From Dactylosporangium vinaceum (GTDB taxonomy: Bacteria > Actinomycetota > Actinomycetes > Mycobacteriales > Micromonosporaceae): a stretch of DNA of 64,000 bases. Below, one piece after another: positions 16,128-24,340 of this stretch; positions within the stretch are counted from its first letter, which is position 1; the number at the start of each line of letters is the position of its first letter. The notes under the pieces were generated by a model. That model worked only from the letters and a program-made list of their open reading frames with translations. It did no database searches and was not told where the DNA came from. The position numbers and the translations under genes are program-made. The stretch is from positions 9,734,001 through 9,798,000 of the forward strand of contig NZ_CP061913.1 of the NCBI RefSeq assembly GCF_019904175.1. The letters run 5' to 3'.

Positions 16128-16162
16128 CAGAGGGCCGGTCGACTGTGTCGACCGGCGCTCTG
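16128..16162. terminator. hairpin between integrase and tRNA-Val
   Basis: The stem is CAGAG, a G-G mismatch, GCCGGTCGAC, then the loop TGT and the complement back to CTCTG. It separates the rightward integrase from the leftward tRNA operon. Only the base of the stem is shared with the hairpin at 3453-3488; the upper stem differs but stays fully paired, so pairing appears to be selected. Confidence 0.75.
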
Positions 16163-16168
16163 ACCTGC

Positions 16169-16213
16169 GTGGGCGATACTGGGTTTGAACCAGTGACCTC
16201 TTCCGTGTCAAGG
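16169..16213. repeat. attachment site copy within tRNA-Val
   Basis: Identical over 45 bp to 3497-3541. It reconstitutes the 3' half of the tRNA, so the inserted element keeps the tRNA functional. This is the right junction of the AICE. Confidence 0.92.
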
Positions 16214-16241
16214 AAGCGCGCTCCCACTGCGCCAATCGCCC
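16170..16241 (-). tRNA. tRNA-Val(GAC)
   Basis: Reading leftward: acceptor GGGCGAT pairs with ATCGCCC, the D arm follows, the anticodon stem CTTCC/GGAAG encloses TTGACAC (anticodon GAC), and the T arm is CTGG-TTCAAAC-CCAG. The discriminator is A, and CCA is not encoded. Its 3' half serves as the integration site of the AICE. It is the last gene of a Gly-Cys-Val tRNA cluster. Confidence 0.95.
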
Positions 16242-16274
16242 TTCAAGGTGCCACCGTGGTTATGGTGGTCCTCG

Positions 16275-16345
16275 AGGTGGGAACGGGATTTGAACCCGTG
16301 TACACGGCTTTGCAGGCCGTTGCCTCGCCTCTCGGCCACCCCACC
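16275..16345 (-). tRNA. tRNA-Cys(GCA)
   Basis: Acceptor GGTGGGG pairs with TCCCACC and the discriminator is U, as expected for tRNA-Cys. The anticodon loop CTGCAAA gives GCA, and the T loop is TTCAAAT. 33 bp separate it from tRNA-Val and 15 bp from tRNA-Gly, so the three are probably one transcript. Confidence 0.95.
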
Positions 16346-16360
16346 GTGGTGACTTTCCCG

Positions 16361-16433
16361 AGCGGACGACCGGATTCGAACCGGCGACCCTCACCTTGGC
16401 AAGGTGATGCGCTACCAGCTGCGCTACGTCCGC
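16361..16433 (-). tRNA. tRNA-Gly(GCC)
   Basis: GCGGACG pairs with CGTCCGC. The anticodon stem TCACC/GGTGA encloses TTGCCAA (anticodon GCC), and the T arm is CCGG-TTCGAAT-CCGG. The sequence is identical to the tRNA at 17684-17756 on the other strand. First gene of the leftward tRNA cluster. Confidence 0.95.
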
Positions 16434-16544
16434 ACCGTCACCGCTGTTCCCTGGTGACGGATGCAAACTTTAGCCGACCGTCATCCCCCATGCCAAACCG
16501 GTATCCCGCTTCGGCGCGTCGAGGGGGTCCGAGCTGCGGTTTCT

Positions 16545-17621
16545 CTATGCCGGCGAGGGGGACAGGGCGGCGCAGGTGCGCAACGAGGAGTACCGGCGAG
16601 ACAGGCTTTGGGCTTTTGCGCCCTCCAGCAGCGTCGGCTGGCCGGTGTCGGAGACGACCGCGGGGAGGAACTCGGCGGCGGTGACCGTGCGGGAGCGGAC
16701 GGTCAGGCGGAGGATGCCGGTCTCGGTGCTCTTGGAGTCTCCGTACCAGAGGAAGTTGCCCATGCCGTACGCGACGAACGTGTGGCCGATCCAGCCGTTG
16801 CCCTGCAGGGTGTGGGCGTGCGCGCCGATGATCACGTCGGCGCCGGCTCGGGACAGTTGGGTGGCGAAGGTCTTCTGCTCCGTGGTCGGGCAGCCGTTGC
16901 CCTCCTCGCCCCAGTGGTTGAACACGATCACCAGGTCGGCCTGGGTGCGTGCCGCCGTTACTGCGGCCAGCGCGCGGTTGGTGTCGAAGGCCAGCGCGAC
17001 GCCCGGTTTGTCGGGGCCGGGGGCCCACGTGGAGGCGAGCTCGTGGACCTGGCTGAAGCCGAGCAGTGCGATCTTCACGCCCTTGACCGTGAGGTTCAGG
17101 GGCGCGTAGGCGTCGTCAGTGTTGCGGCCCGCCCCGAAGTACGGATAGTCGGCACTGTGCAGAGCGTCGAGGGTGTCCAGCAGCCCGACGCGGCCGTAGT
17201 CGAGCACGTGGTTGTTCGCAATCGTCACGGCATCGATGCCCGCCGCTTGCAAAGCGTCGAGCGCCTTCGGCTCGGTCCGGAAGTGGTACGTCTTGGGCTC
17301 CTCCGTCCCGCGTGAAGTAATAGCGGTTTCCAGGTTCACCACGGTGAGATCGGCGTCGCTGAGTGTTGTCGCGATCGGGCCGAACGCGGTGGACGGGTGC
17401 TGGAGCAGCGCGGCGGTGCGGTCCGTGAAGTGCACGTCGCCGGCGAACGCCAGGCGGAGCTCGGCGGCCGGCGCGGAAGGCGGCGCCGGAGCCGACGGCG
17501 AAAGCGGAGCCGGAGGCGAAAGCGCAGGTGAGGCCGGTGGTGGCGGCGGGGCCGCGGTCGGGCCACCGCAGCTCGCGAGCAGCAGCGGCAGGGCGAGCAC
17601 GCGCACCTTCACGAACGTCAC
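16545..17621 (-). CDS. CapA-family lipoprotein (poly-gamma-glutamate synthesis type metallophosphoesterase)
   Basis: 358 residues. Lipobox LLASC near residue 18, then a Pro/Ala-rich linker to about residue 50. The CapA fold follows: LAFAGDVHFTDR (metal-binding start), VVNLETAIT, DAVTIANNHVLDYG, VIVFNHWGEEG, and VIIGAHAHTLQG with paired metal histidines. CapA-like proteins are calcineurin-type phosphoesterases, some involved in polyglutamate capsule assembly. No capB/capC are adjacent, so a capsule role is not supported. It lies between two inverted tRNA-Gly genes. Confidence 0.85.
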   Translation of the reverse strand: MTFVKVRVLALPLLLASCGGPTAAPPPPPASPALSPPAPLSPSAPAPPSAPAAELRLAFAGDVHFTDRTAALLQHPSTAFGPIATTLSDADLTVVNLETAITSRGTEEPKTYHFRTEPKALDALQAAGIDAVTIANNHVLDYGRVGLLDTLDALHSADYPYFGAGRNTDDAYAPLNLTVKGVKIALLGFSQVHELASTWAPGPDKPGVALAFDTNRALAAVTAARTQADLVIVFNHWGEEGNGCPTTEQKTFATQLSRAGADVIIGAHAHTLQGNGWIGHTFVAYGMGNFLWYGDSKSTETGILRLTVRSRTVTAAEFLPAVVSDTGQPTLLEGAKAQSLSRRYSSLRTCAALSPSPA

Positions 17622-17683
17622 GCTAACGGGTGACGACCCCCTGGGGCAGACCCGGCGGGTGATGCGCTAGAGTCCTTCGCAGT

Positions 17684-17756
17684 GCGGACGTAGCGCAGCT
17701 GGTAGCGCATCACCTTGCCAAGGTGAGGGTCGCCGGTTCGAATCCGGTCGTCCGCT
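17684..17756 (+). tRNA. tRNA-Gly(GCC), second identical copy
   Basis: All 73 bases match 16361-16433 on the opposite strand. A TAGAGT -10-like box lies at 17668-17673. The 3' end is one base from the stop codon of the convergent PHP-type gene at 17758, an unusually tight junction. Confidence 0.95.
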
Positions 17757-17757
17757 C

Positions 17758-19503
17758 TTACAGTTCCAGGTTCCGCAGCCTGACTGCGGGAATAGGCCGC
17801 TTCGGCGCCTTTTCCAGCACCCACAATGGGTTGGACACGCCCACCACTTCACCGCCCGCCAGTTTGACCTGGACTCGGACGTAGTGGCCCGGCGACACCG
17901 TGACGCTCGACGATTTCGTCGCTTTCTTCGACGGTACCGCCGCCGCTTCATCGGCCACGCCGACAATCACCTCGGCCTTCGCCCCGCTGGGCAGGCCCGT
18001 CGCGATCGCGTCGACCTTCACCGCCGTCTTCGACATCAGCACGGCACCCATGTGGGAAACGCCGCCGATGCGAAGGTCCAGGCTCCCGCGGTACCGGGCC
18101 AGGTCCGTGAACCACGCGGCGCCCTTCGTCAGCGCGGCCAGCAAATCCGGCTGCGATTTCGAGGTCGCCCAGACATACGTGATGTCGTGCTCCGGCTCCT
18201 TCGCCCAGTCCTTGGCGTCATGGTCGTCGCTGCTGCCGACGGCGGTGAAGAACAGCGCATTGCGCGCGGCGACGTCGAGCACCCACATCAGGTCGTCGTA
18301 CGGTTTCCGGCCGATCTCCACCAGGTCCACGCCGAGGAAGTCCCGTTCGAGCATGAGCCTCACGAGCTCGTCGCGCTTGGCGACGTCCATCGGGTGGTTC
18401 CAGCAGACGAGCCCGCCGTGCGACCTGAGATATTTCACCATCGACGCCGTCAGATCGGGACTGTTGTCGCGCACCGGCGGGCTCGGAAACGGCGGGAACT
18501 GCAGGTCGCCGCCGAACCAGTTGAGGTGGCGCACCAATGACACCTCGAGCGCCCGGTAATGCGTCAGGCCCGCGCCGTGCCGGGCCGCCGCGGCCGCGAT
18601 GACCTCGGCCCGCAGCTGCTCACCGGCCTGGCCCGCGCGCCGTTTCCGGTGGAATGTCAGCCGGTCGACGACGAAACCCGCGTTCTGCACACCGATGCGC
18701 AGGCCGGTCAGCGCGTTGTCGCCCGCGGCGATGTCGGGCCAGAGCTTGGCGATGTCGTCGAGGAGGACGAACGTGAACTCCTGCCACTGCGCCGGCTTCA
18801 CCGGCAACTGCACGGTCCCGACGGCGCCGGCCGCCGTGTGCGTCGCGCTTGCGAAGGGCCCGATCTGGTACCGCAGCCGCAGCACCCCTTTGCCGGGATG
18901 GTTCGACAGCTGCAGTTCGAAGAGCAGGGAGCCGTCCTTCGGGAGCGTTTCGGGCAGCACGTCGAGCGTCAGTTCGGTGTCGGCGATGCAGGCGTTCATG
19001 GTGTTGTTCCCGGATTGCCCGCGGTACCAGAGGATGTCCCGGCTCTTGCCTTTGGCGCGCAGCCGCAGTGCCTTGCCGGTGCCGTCCTGCGGCGAATGCG
19101 GCGAGGCCACGAACTCGGCGACGGTGGCGGTGGGTTTGCCCTCGGTCGCCTCCGCCCATTTCCAGGCGAAACCGGCCTCGGGCTCGGCGGCCCCGTCGAA
19201 GTGCACCGCCTGCCGGTGCCCGAACGCGGCGATCCGGAAGTCGTGATCGGTCCACCAGATCACGTCGACGCCGTTCTTGCGGGCCTGTTCGAGGTGCGCG
19301 GAAAAGCTCGCCAGCCCCTCACTGAACGGCCCGTGAATGTGCATCGCCATGCTGACCGGCTGCGCCGGGCCGGCCGTTCCCCAGTCCTCCGTCGGCGCGG
19401 TGGAAGGGGGCAGCACGCCCGCGGTGAGCGCGGCGCCGGCGGTGCTCAGCAGGGCACGTCGAGTCAGTGTGGGGTCCACATTCCCTGACGTTCCCGGATG
19501 CAC
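17758..19503 (-). CDS. exported PHP-domain metallohydrolase-like protein
   Basis: 581 residues. A twin-arginine-like signal (LTRRALLSTAGAALTAG) occupies the first 30 residues. After it, MHIHGPFSEG and WWTDHD supply the paired His and Asp of a PHP-type metal site. The middle (about residues 120-290) reads as a beta-rich carbohydrate-binding-like insert. Later, VCWNHPMD and AVGSSDDHD give further metal ligands. PHP proteins are phosphoesterases or nucleases; the substrate is unknown. A GTG at 19479 is an alternative start closer to the twin arginines. Convergent with tRNA-Gly. Confidence 0.75.
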   Translation of the reverse strand: MHPGTSGNVDPTLTRRALLSTAGAALTAGVLPPSTAPTEDWGTAGPAQPVSMAMHIHGPFSEGLASFSAHLEQARKNGVDVIWWTDHDFRIAAFGHRQAVHFDGAAEPEAGFAWKWAEATEGKPTATVAEFVASPHSPQDGTGKALRLRAKGKSRDILWYRGQSGNNTMNACIADTELTLDVLPETLPKDGSLLFELQLSNHPGKGVLRLRYQIGPFASATHTAAGAVGTVQLPVKPAQWQEFTFVLLDDIAKLWPDIAAGDNALTGLRIGVQNAGFVVDRLTFHRKRRAGQAGEQLRAEVIAAAAARHGAGLTHYRALEVSLVRHLNWFGGDLQFPPFPSPPVRDNSPDLTASMVKYLRSHGGLVCWNHPMDVAKRDELVRLMLERDFLGVDLVEIGRKPYDDLMWVLDVAARNALFFTAVGSSDDHDAKDWAKEPEHDITYVWATSKSQPDLLAALTKGAAWFTDLARYRGSLDLRIGGVSHMGAVLMSKTAVKVDAIATGLPSGAKAEVIVGVADEAAAVPSKKATKSSSVTVSPGHYVRVQVKLAGGEVVGVSNPLWVLEKAPKRPIPAVRLRNLEL

Positions 19504-19524
19504 ACCCCGCCCGCAGCCGTTTCG

Positions 19525-20265
19525 CTAAAGGTGCTCCACGTGGATGTCCAGCTGACCCGATCGGGGCTCTTCGACGCGGTACCCGAGCGACTTCAGCGCC
19601 TCGGTGAGCTTCGCACTCGTTCTCGGCCGCACGCCCGACGTGAGCAGCGCTCGCACGATCCGCCCTTTGGTCGCCTTGTTGAAGTGACTCACCACTTTGC
19701 CGCCGTGGAGCACTTTGACGGTGACCGCATTTGTCGGCGTCCACATGCTCGCGTATGCCGACGAGCGCAGATCGAGCACCAACTCGTCCCCGACGAGCGC
19801 ATCGAGCGGCTCTTTGAGCGCCCTTTTCCAATGCGCCGCCAGTACCCCCACGGCCGGCAGCTTGACCCCGATCGAGCACCGATAGGGCGGAATCCGATCC
19901 CGCAGCCCGACCACGCCCCACAGCCCCGAGAAGATCAGCAGCTCGCGCCCCGCCCGGCTCTTCGCCTTGGCGTCGAGGCTGTCGAGGTCGAGCGCGTCGT
20001 AGAGCACTCCCGTGTACACCTTGCCGGCCGTCTGCGTGGCCGCGCTCTCGAGCCGCGCATTCCGCTCGACCTCGGCCCCCTGCCCCGCCCCGAGCCCGAG
20101 CGTCTCGATCGCCGCCTCCGGCTCGGCCGCGAGCTTCACCAGATCGTCGATGACCGCCCGGCGGGCCTCGGTGAGCGCGGGCACGGACAGCTTGGCGAGA
20201 TCCACCGCCGCCCCTCGCCTGGGGGCGTCGGCCTTGCCCTCGGAGGGCGGCAGCAGGATGAACAC
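19525..20265 (-). CDS. yaaA: YaaA family peroxide-stress protein
   Basis: 246 residues covering the whole YaaA (DUF328/UPF0246) fold. MFILLPPSEGKA at the start, then YTGVLYDALDL, LLIFSGLWGVVGLRDRIPPYR, DLRSSAYASMW and KVVSHFNKATKGRIVRAL are family signatures. In E. coli YaaA lowers intracellular free iron during peroxide stress and binds DNA. Cytoplasmic. The GntR gene lies 17 bp upstream on the same strand, so they may be co-transcribed. Confidence 0.92.
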   Translation of the reverse strand: MFILLPPSEGKADAPRRGAAVDLAKLSVPALTEARRAVIDDLVKLAAEPEAAIETLGLGAGQGAEVERNARLESAATQTAGKVYTGVLYDALDLDSLDAKAKSRAGRELLIFSGLWGVVGLRDRIPPYRCSIGVKLPAVGVLAAHWKRALKEPLDALVGDELVLDLRSSAYASMWTPTNAVTVKVLHGGKVVSHFNKATKGRIVRALLTSGVRPRTSAKLTEALKSLGYRVEEPRSGQLDIHVEHL

Positions 20266-20281
20266 TCGCGGACAGTACCGC

Positions 20282-20686
20282 CTAGTCGCCCGCCACCACC
20301 TCGACGGCCTCCGCGTTCAACCGCTCCACCCGCCCGTCCCCGCACCTGATCTCGAGGATGGGCACACCGCGATCGAGGCCGAGCTCCTTGCGCTCCTCCT
20401 CGCTCGGCATCCGGCCGGTGACCACGCAGCCCTTCTCCAGCACGACAGCGCGCCGCTGCGGGGCGGCCCGAACCGTCGCCGGCCGCCCGCGCCGGGTGGC
20501 GATGAGCCCCTCTTCCCGCAGGACGGCCAGCGCCCGGCGGACGGTGACCTGACTGACCTCGAACTCCCGCCCGAGCTCGGCCTCCGGCGGCAACCGGCAC
20601 CCTCCCCGGTACTCGCCGGCGCCGATGCGCGCACGGAGCCGATCGGCGACGGCGCGGTACCGCACACCCTCCGCCCACCTCTCCAC
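20282..20686 (-). CDS. GntR family transcriptional regulator
   Basis: 134 residues from GTG 20686. The GntR winged helix spans residues of about 8-72: YRAVADRLRARIGAGEY, LPPEAELGREFEVSQVTVRRALAVLREEGLI, then RRGRPATV. A short C-terminal domain of about 60 residues replaces the usual full effector domain, so it may be a YtrA- or HutC-like variant or a shortened form. A perfect AGGGCCA/TGGCCCT palindrome begins 13 bp upstream. YaaA follows on the same strand. Confidence 0.88.
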   Translation of the reverse strand: MERWAEGVRYRAVADRLRARIGAGEYRGGCRLPPEAELGREFEVSQVTVRRALAVLREEGLIATRRGRPATVRAAPQRRAVVLEKGCVVTGRMPSEEERKELGLDRGVPILEIRCGDGRVERLNAEAVEVVAGD

Positions 20687-20698
20687 GGCGGCGATTCT

Positions 20699-20722
20699 AG
20701 GGCCAGATGGCCCTATGGCCCT
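20699..20722. promoter_or_regulatory. palindromic operator upstream of the GntR gene
   Basis: AGGGCCA GA TGGCCCT (20699-20714) is a perfect inverted repeat, followed at once by a third half-site ATGGCCCT (20715-20722). GntR proteins usually autoregulate from such palindromes near their start, and this one lies 13 bp before the GTG. Confidence 0.6.
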
Positions 20723-20790
20723 CCTGAACTCGGCCGAGCCCAGCGCCGTGACTGCCGGATGCTGACGGGCACGCCGAGTGGGTTGCCGCG

Positions 20791-20992
20791 TTGACGGTGG
20801 TGTCGCTGCCGGGCGAGCGGCCGCTGATGGTCTCAGGCAGTCACGACGGCATGGTCCGGCTCTGGGACCTCACCGCACTCGAGCAGGTGGGGCTGGTCGA
20901 GCTGCCGGGGAGGGTAAGCGCGCTGGCGGAGCTCTCGGGTGGGCGGCTCGCTGTCGGGTACGGGGAGCAGGTTGCCGTTGTGCGGCTGTCGT
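20791..20992 (+). pseudogene. WD40-repeat protein fragment
   Basis: The reading frame gives one recognisable WD40 blade ending, VSGSHDGMVRLWDLTALEQVG, and a second partial blade (LAVGYGEQVAVVRL). It then runs directly into sequence homologous to the XRE regulator. No signal for a whole gene exists on either side, so this is the stub of a larger WD40 protein left by deletion. Confidence 0.7.
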
Positions 20993-20995
20993 CCG

Positions 20996-21396
20996 CTCGA
21001 ACTCGCCACCTTCGGCATCGCGCTCGACAGCAGCGCCGATGAACCGACCGTCATCGGTACCGAGGACGCCAGCGCACATGCGCGACCACTCGCGAGCGAA
21101 GAGCGGCACTATCTCCGATATAGCCAAGCAATCCGCGACGTAGACCACCCTCGCCTGTTCGACAACCGGCTTGCGTGGCGCCTGACCGGTGTCGACTGGG
21201 ACCAGGCCGATGCGCTGCGGTTCGGCACGTCGACGTACTTCGGCATGGTCGACACCGCCGAGGCGCTCGCGCACGAAATGGCCAGCCAACACGTCACAGG
21301 CGCGGCCGGGAACATCTCGCCCGCCTCGTGCCCGCTGCGGCAGGATGTCTCGAACTGGCCTGGCAGCACCGACACACGATCCTCGGGAGGAACTGA
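20996..21396 (+). pseudogene. internally deleted copy of the AICE XRE-type regulator
   Basis: Begins at ELATFGIALD, matching the middle of the regulator at 6555-8042 (ELSTFGIAYD). It follows closely through RYSQAIRDVDHPRLF, WDQADAL and FGMVDTAEALAHEMA to NISPAS. It then jumps with a frame change to the last 20 residues (AAAGCLELAWQHRHTIL), which end at 21396. The HTH domain and a large C-terminal section are missing, so it cannot bind DNA. The coupling AGGAGG-GTG to the next gene is preserved. Confidence 0.88.
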
Positions 21397-21397
21397 C

Positions 21398-22240
21398 GTG
21401 CGGGTACTGGTCACCGGTGGTCTCGGCTACCTCGGACATGCGGTCACACTCGAACTCCAGTCCGCAGGCCACGAAGTCACCGTCATGACCCGCGGCCGGG
21501 CCGACGCCAAACCACGCGCAGGCGCCGAACTGGTCGAGGGCGACATTCGCGACCGCGAGCGTGTTGCCGACATCGTGAAGACCGGGCACTTCGACGGGGT
21601 GTGCCACCTGGCGGCGGTGACGCAGGGACGGGAGTCGTTCGCTGACCCGCTGACGTACTGGGACGTCAACACCGGCGGCACGCTCAACCTGTTGCTGGCG
21701 CTTGATGCGGTCAAGCACGAACGAGCGCCGATCCGGCTCGTCAACGCCTCGTCGCACGTCGTCTACGGCGCTGAGTACCAAGAGACGTTGACGGAGGATC
21801 TCCCTGCGCGGCCAAACAGCCCATACAGCGCGTCCAAAGCAGCGGCCGAGGATCTCGTCCGGGCCTACGCCTCCACGGGCGCCATCGGCGCCATAACCCT
21901 GCGGTGCTTCAACCTGGCCGGCGCAGTCGGCGGCCTCGGCGACACCGACACCGCCCGCATCATCCCAAACGTCTTTCGGGCGATCACGGGACAGCTTGAC
22001 CACCTCACGATCAACGGCCCCGGTTCTGCGGTGCGCGACTTTGTACACGTTCGGGATGCTGCCTCGGCCGTGCTGAGCGCGCTCAACGCTGCGCAGATCG
22101 GTGAATGCCGGACATACAACATCGCCAGCGGACAGGGAGTAAGCGTCGCCGAGATCATCAAAGCCGCCGAGGCAGCGAGTGGCCGGGCGGTGCCGGTGCA
22201 GCACAACCCGCCGCATCTGGTCCAGCACACGCACCGGTGA
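21398..22240 (+). pseudogene. C-terminally truncated copy of the AICE epimerase
   Basis: 280 codons from GTG 21398, nearly collinear with the epimerase at 5618-6553. TGGLGYLG, the ASSHVVYG serine and the YSASK tyrosine/lysine are all kept, and the two proteins agree at most positions. After SGRAVPVQHNP the match stops and a stop codon follows, removing about 35 residues of the substrate-binding end. Catalytic motifs survive, so activity cannot be excluded, but loss of the C-terminus and the ruined partner regulator suggest decay. Confidence 0.8.
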
Positions 22241-22718
22241 GCCGGGGCTCACGTCCCGCCGAGTGTCGAGGCCGACTCCCACAGCTCCGTCAGATCACGC
22301 AGCAGCGTCGCGACCACGGTTGCGGTCGCTGGAGTGCCGGCCATGGATCGCCGAGCATTGGTACCGGCCGTGGCGCCAGGCGCGCCTTCTGCGGATACCG
22401 CCCGGTGGCCGCCGGTTGTAACAGCCACATCGCGAACCCCGCTGCGCCGCTGGTGCGCAGCCGGCTCGCCGCCGTCCAGTGCCGCGAACCCCGGCTCGTT
22501 GAGCGTGGCGGTCGGGCCGTACAAGGCGACGAGCACCGGCGGCACCCTGACCATCAACGCCGAGGGCGATGGCTTCGCGACGCCTCACCACGGCCGTCGC
22601 CGCCGGCACGACTCTCCATGTCAGCACTGCCGACGGCGCCGATGAGCGCCGGCGGCTCCGTTGCAACTCGGCACGGCGCGGTAGGCAACCTTTTTGGCCG
22701 CGTTTACGTGATAGGTGC
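22241..22718. other. gene-free decay region
   Basis: About 480 bp with no convincing gene. It starts with a small palindrome (GTGAGCC GG GGCTCAC, 22237-22252) just past the truncated epimerase. Short open frames on both strands have poor codon usage and no recognisable domain. The AT-richer end (22690-22718) probably holds the promoter of the peptidase gene. Confidence 0.5.
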
Positions 22719-24269
22719 ATGAGATATCCGCGAATCGCATCTGTGGGCATTTTCGCCACGGTCGCGCTGGTGCTGCTCAGCGGCGGGGGCGCGGCGGCGT
22801 CCCCGGCCACCGCGTCGCCGCCGGGTGGGCTGCCGGGCGTCGCCGTGCCGGTCCTGAGCTGGGCCGACTGCGGCGACGGGGTGTACCAGTGCAGCTCCGC
22901 CAAGGTGCCGCTGGACTATCATCGGCCGGCTGGGGCGAGCGTGACGCTGCAGTTGCGGCGCTGGGTCGCCGCCGACCCGGCGCACCGGATCGGCACGCTG
23001 TTCCTCTACGCCGGTGGGCCCGGGAGCTCCGGGTACGACTGGGTCTCGTCCTTCGCCAGCTCGTCGCCTCAGGAGATCCGCGACAAGTTCGACATCGTCG
23101 GGTACGACCCGCGCGGTGTGCAGCGCAGCCAACCGGTGAGCTGCCTCGACGGGGACGACTACGCGGCGCAGTGGGCGCAGGTCTCGACCCGGCCGGTGCC
23201 GGGCGCGTTCGGCACCGCGCTGCGGCTGGCCGGGCAGTGGGACGCCGCCTGTCGGGCCAACTCGGCCGCGCTGCTGCCGTTCATCGGTACCGAGGCGCAG
23301 GCCCGCGACCTCGACGTGCTGCGGGCTGCGGTCGGCGACCAGAAGCTGACCTACTTCGGCGAGTCGTACGCGACCTATGTCGGCACGGTGTACGCGAACC
23401 TGTTCCCGCAGCGGACCCGCGCGCTGATCCTGGACGCGGGCTACGACCCGCAGAAGTACTCAAACGACCCCTACGCCTACGACTACGGCCAGTACGCGGC
23501 GACCGAGTCGGCGATGTACCGGTTCCTGGACTGGTGCGCGGCCAACCCGGCCCAGTGTCCGTTCGCGGCCGGCACGCCGGCACCGACCGCCGCCGTCCTG
23601 GCCACGAAGATCCACGCCATCCTCGACTCGCTTGACGCGAACCCGGTGCTCGACGCCGACGGCCGGGTCAGCGTGAACGGCGCCACCATGCTGTCGGAGC
23701 TGACGTTCCGGCTCAACAGCGGCACCCGGCGCTGGGTGGCGCTGGGCACCGCGCTGCACGACGCGGAGTCCCGCACCGGCCCGCTGATGTACTCGATCGG
23801 CGACGGCGACGCGAGCTTCAACGCGGTGAACGTCTCGGTGGAGTGCGCCGACCGGGGCTACCCCCGGGATCTCGGCCAGTTGCGGACCCGGCTGGCCAAG
23901 GCGGCGGCGGACTTCCCGCTCACCGCGCCGGGCATGGCCTACGGCCCGCCGGCCTACGACCAGACCCACGCCCCGGCCTGCGTGCAGTGGCCGGCCGCGC
24001 GGCTCAGCCGCTACACCGGCCCGTACACCGCGCACGGCTCGGCCCCGATCCTGGTCTTCGGCAACACCGGCGACCCGGACACGCCCTACGCCGACTCGGT
24101 CGTGCTGGCCGACACCCTGGAGCAGGGCCACCTGGTCACGTGGCAGGGTGAGGGACACACGGCGCGCCGCAAGAGCGCCTGCACCGAGACCTACATGTAC
24201 GACTACCTGCTGAACCTGGCGGTGCCGGCCGACGGCACGGTCTGCACCGACGCGCCGATCCCGGCCTGA
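22719..24269 (+). CDS. secreted alpha/beta-hydrolase peptidase (S33, tripeptidyl aminopeptidase-like)
   Basis: 516 residues. The signal peptide is in the first 30 residues (IFATVALVLLSGGGAAAS). A SLP/Tap-type alpha/beta hydrolase follows: LFLYAGGPGSSGYDW (oxyanion region), YFGESYATYVG with the nucleophilic serine near residue 212, VFGNTGDPDTPY with the aspartate near 450, and EGHTARR with the histidine near 482. Such enzymes trim tripeptides outside the cell. The ATG at 22719 is chosen because the signal peptide begins there. A strong terminator follows the stop. Confidence 0.9.
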   Translation: MRYPRIASVGIFATVALVLLSGGGAAASPATASPPGGLPGVAVPVLSWADCGDGVYQCSSAKVPLDYHRPAGASVTLQLRRWVAADPAHRIGTLFLYAGGPGSSGYDWVSSFASSSPQEIRDKFDIVGYDPRGVQRSQPVSCLDGDDYAAQWAQVSTRPVPGAFGTALRLAGQWDAACRANSAALLPFIGTEAQARDLDVLRAAVGDQKLTYFGESYATYVGTVYANLFPQRTRALILDAGYDPQKYSNDPYAYDYGQYAATESAMYRFLDWCAANPAQCPFAAGTPAPTAAVLATKIHAILDSLDANPVLDADGRVSVNGATMLSELTFRLNSGTRRWVALGTALHDAESRTGPLMYSIGDGDASFNAVNVSVECADRGYPRDLGQLRTRLAKAAADFPLTAPGMAYGPPAYDQTHAPACVQWPAARLSRYTGPYTAHGSAPILVFGNTGDPDTPYADSVVLADTLEQGHLVTWQGEGHTARRKSACTETYMYDYLLNLAVPADGTVCTDAPIPA

Positions 24270-24275
24270 CCCAGG

Positions 24276-24311
24276 GGGTCCTGCCCGCCCACGCATCGGC
24301 GGGCAGGACCC
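24276..24311. terminator. bidirectional terminator between convergent genes
   Basis: GGGTCCTGCCCGCC, an 8-base loop, then the exact complement: a perfect 14-bp GC-rich stem. It begins 7 bp after the peptidase stop and lies 30 bp from the GH16 stop on the other strand. There is no T-run, which is usual for actinobacterial terminators. Confidence 0.8.
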
Positions 24312-24340
24312 GGCTCAAGACCGCGTATGGTGTCGCGGCG

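Larger units (their letters stand above)
3497..16213. mobile_element. actinomycete integrative and conjugative element (AICE), prim-pol type
   Basis: Bounded by the 45-bp direct repeats in tRNA-Val. The gene order matches the AICE family (pSAM2 is the model): cargo, regulator, Spd-like membrane protein, one FtsK/SpoIIIE-type translocase, replication genes, excisionase and integrase beside the intact tRNA. AICEs transfer double-stranded DNA with the single translocase and need no relaxase; none is seen here. Replication here is of the Prim-Pol class rather than RepSA. Both junctions and all core genes look intact, so mobility is plausible. Core genes overlap by 4 bp (ATGA/GTGA) in several places, indicating compact operons. 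Confidence 0.92.

Noticed and set aside
22249..22557. 102-residue frame on the minus strand
   Set aside because: Plausible length but no domain, no ribosome site and a competing frame on the other strand; left as part of the decay region.
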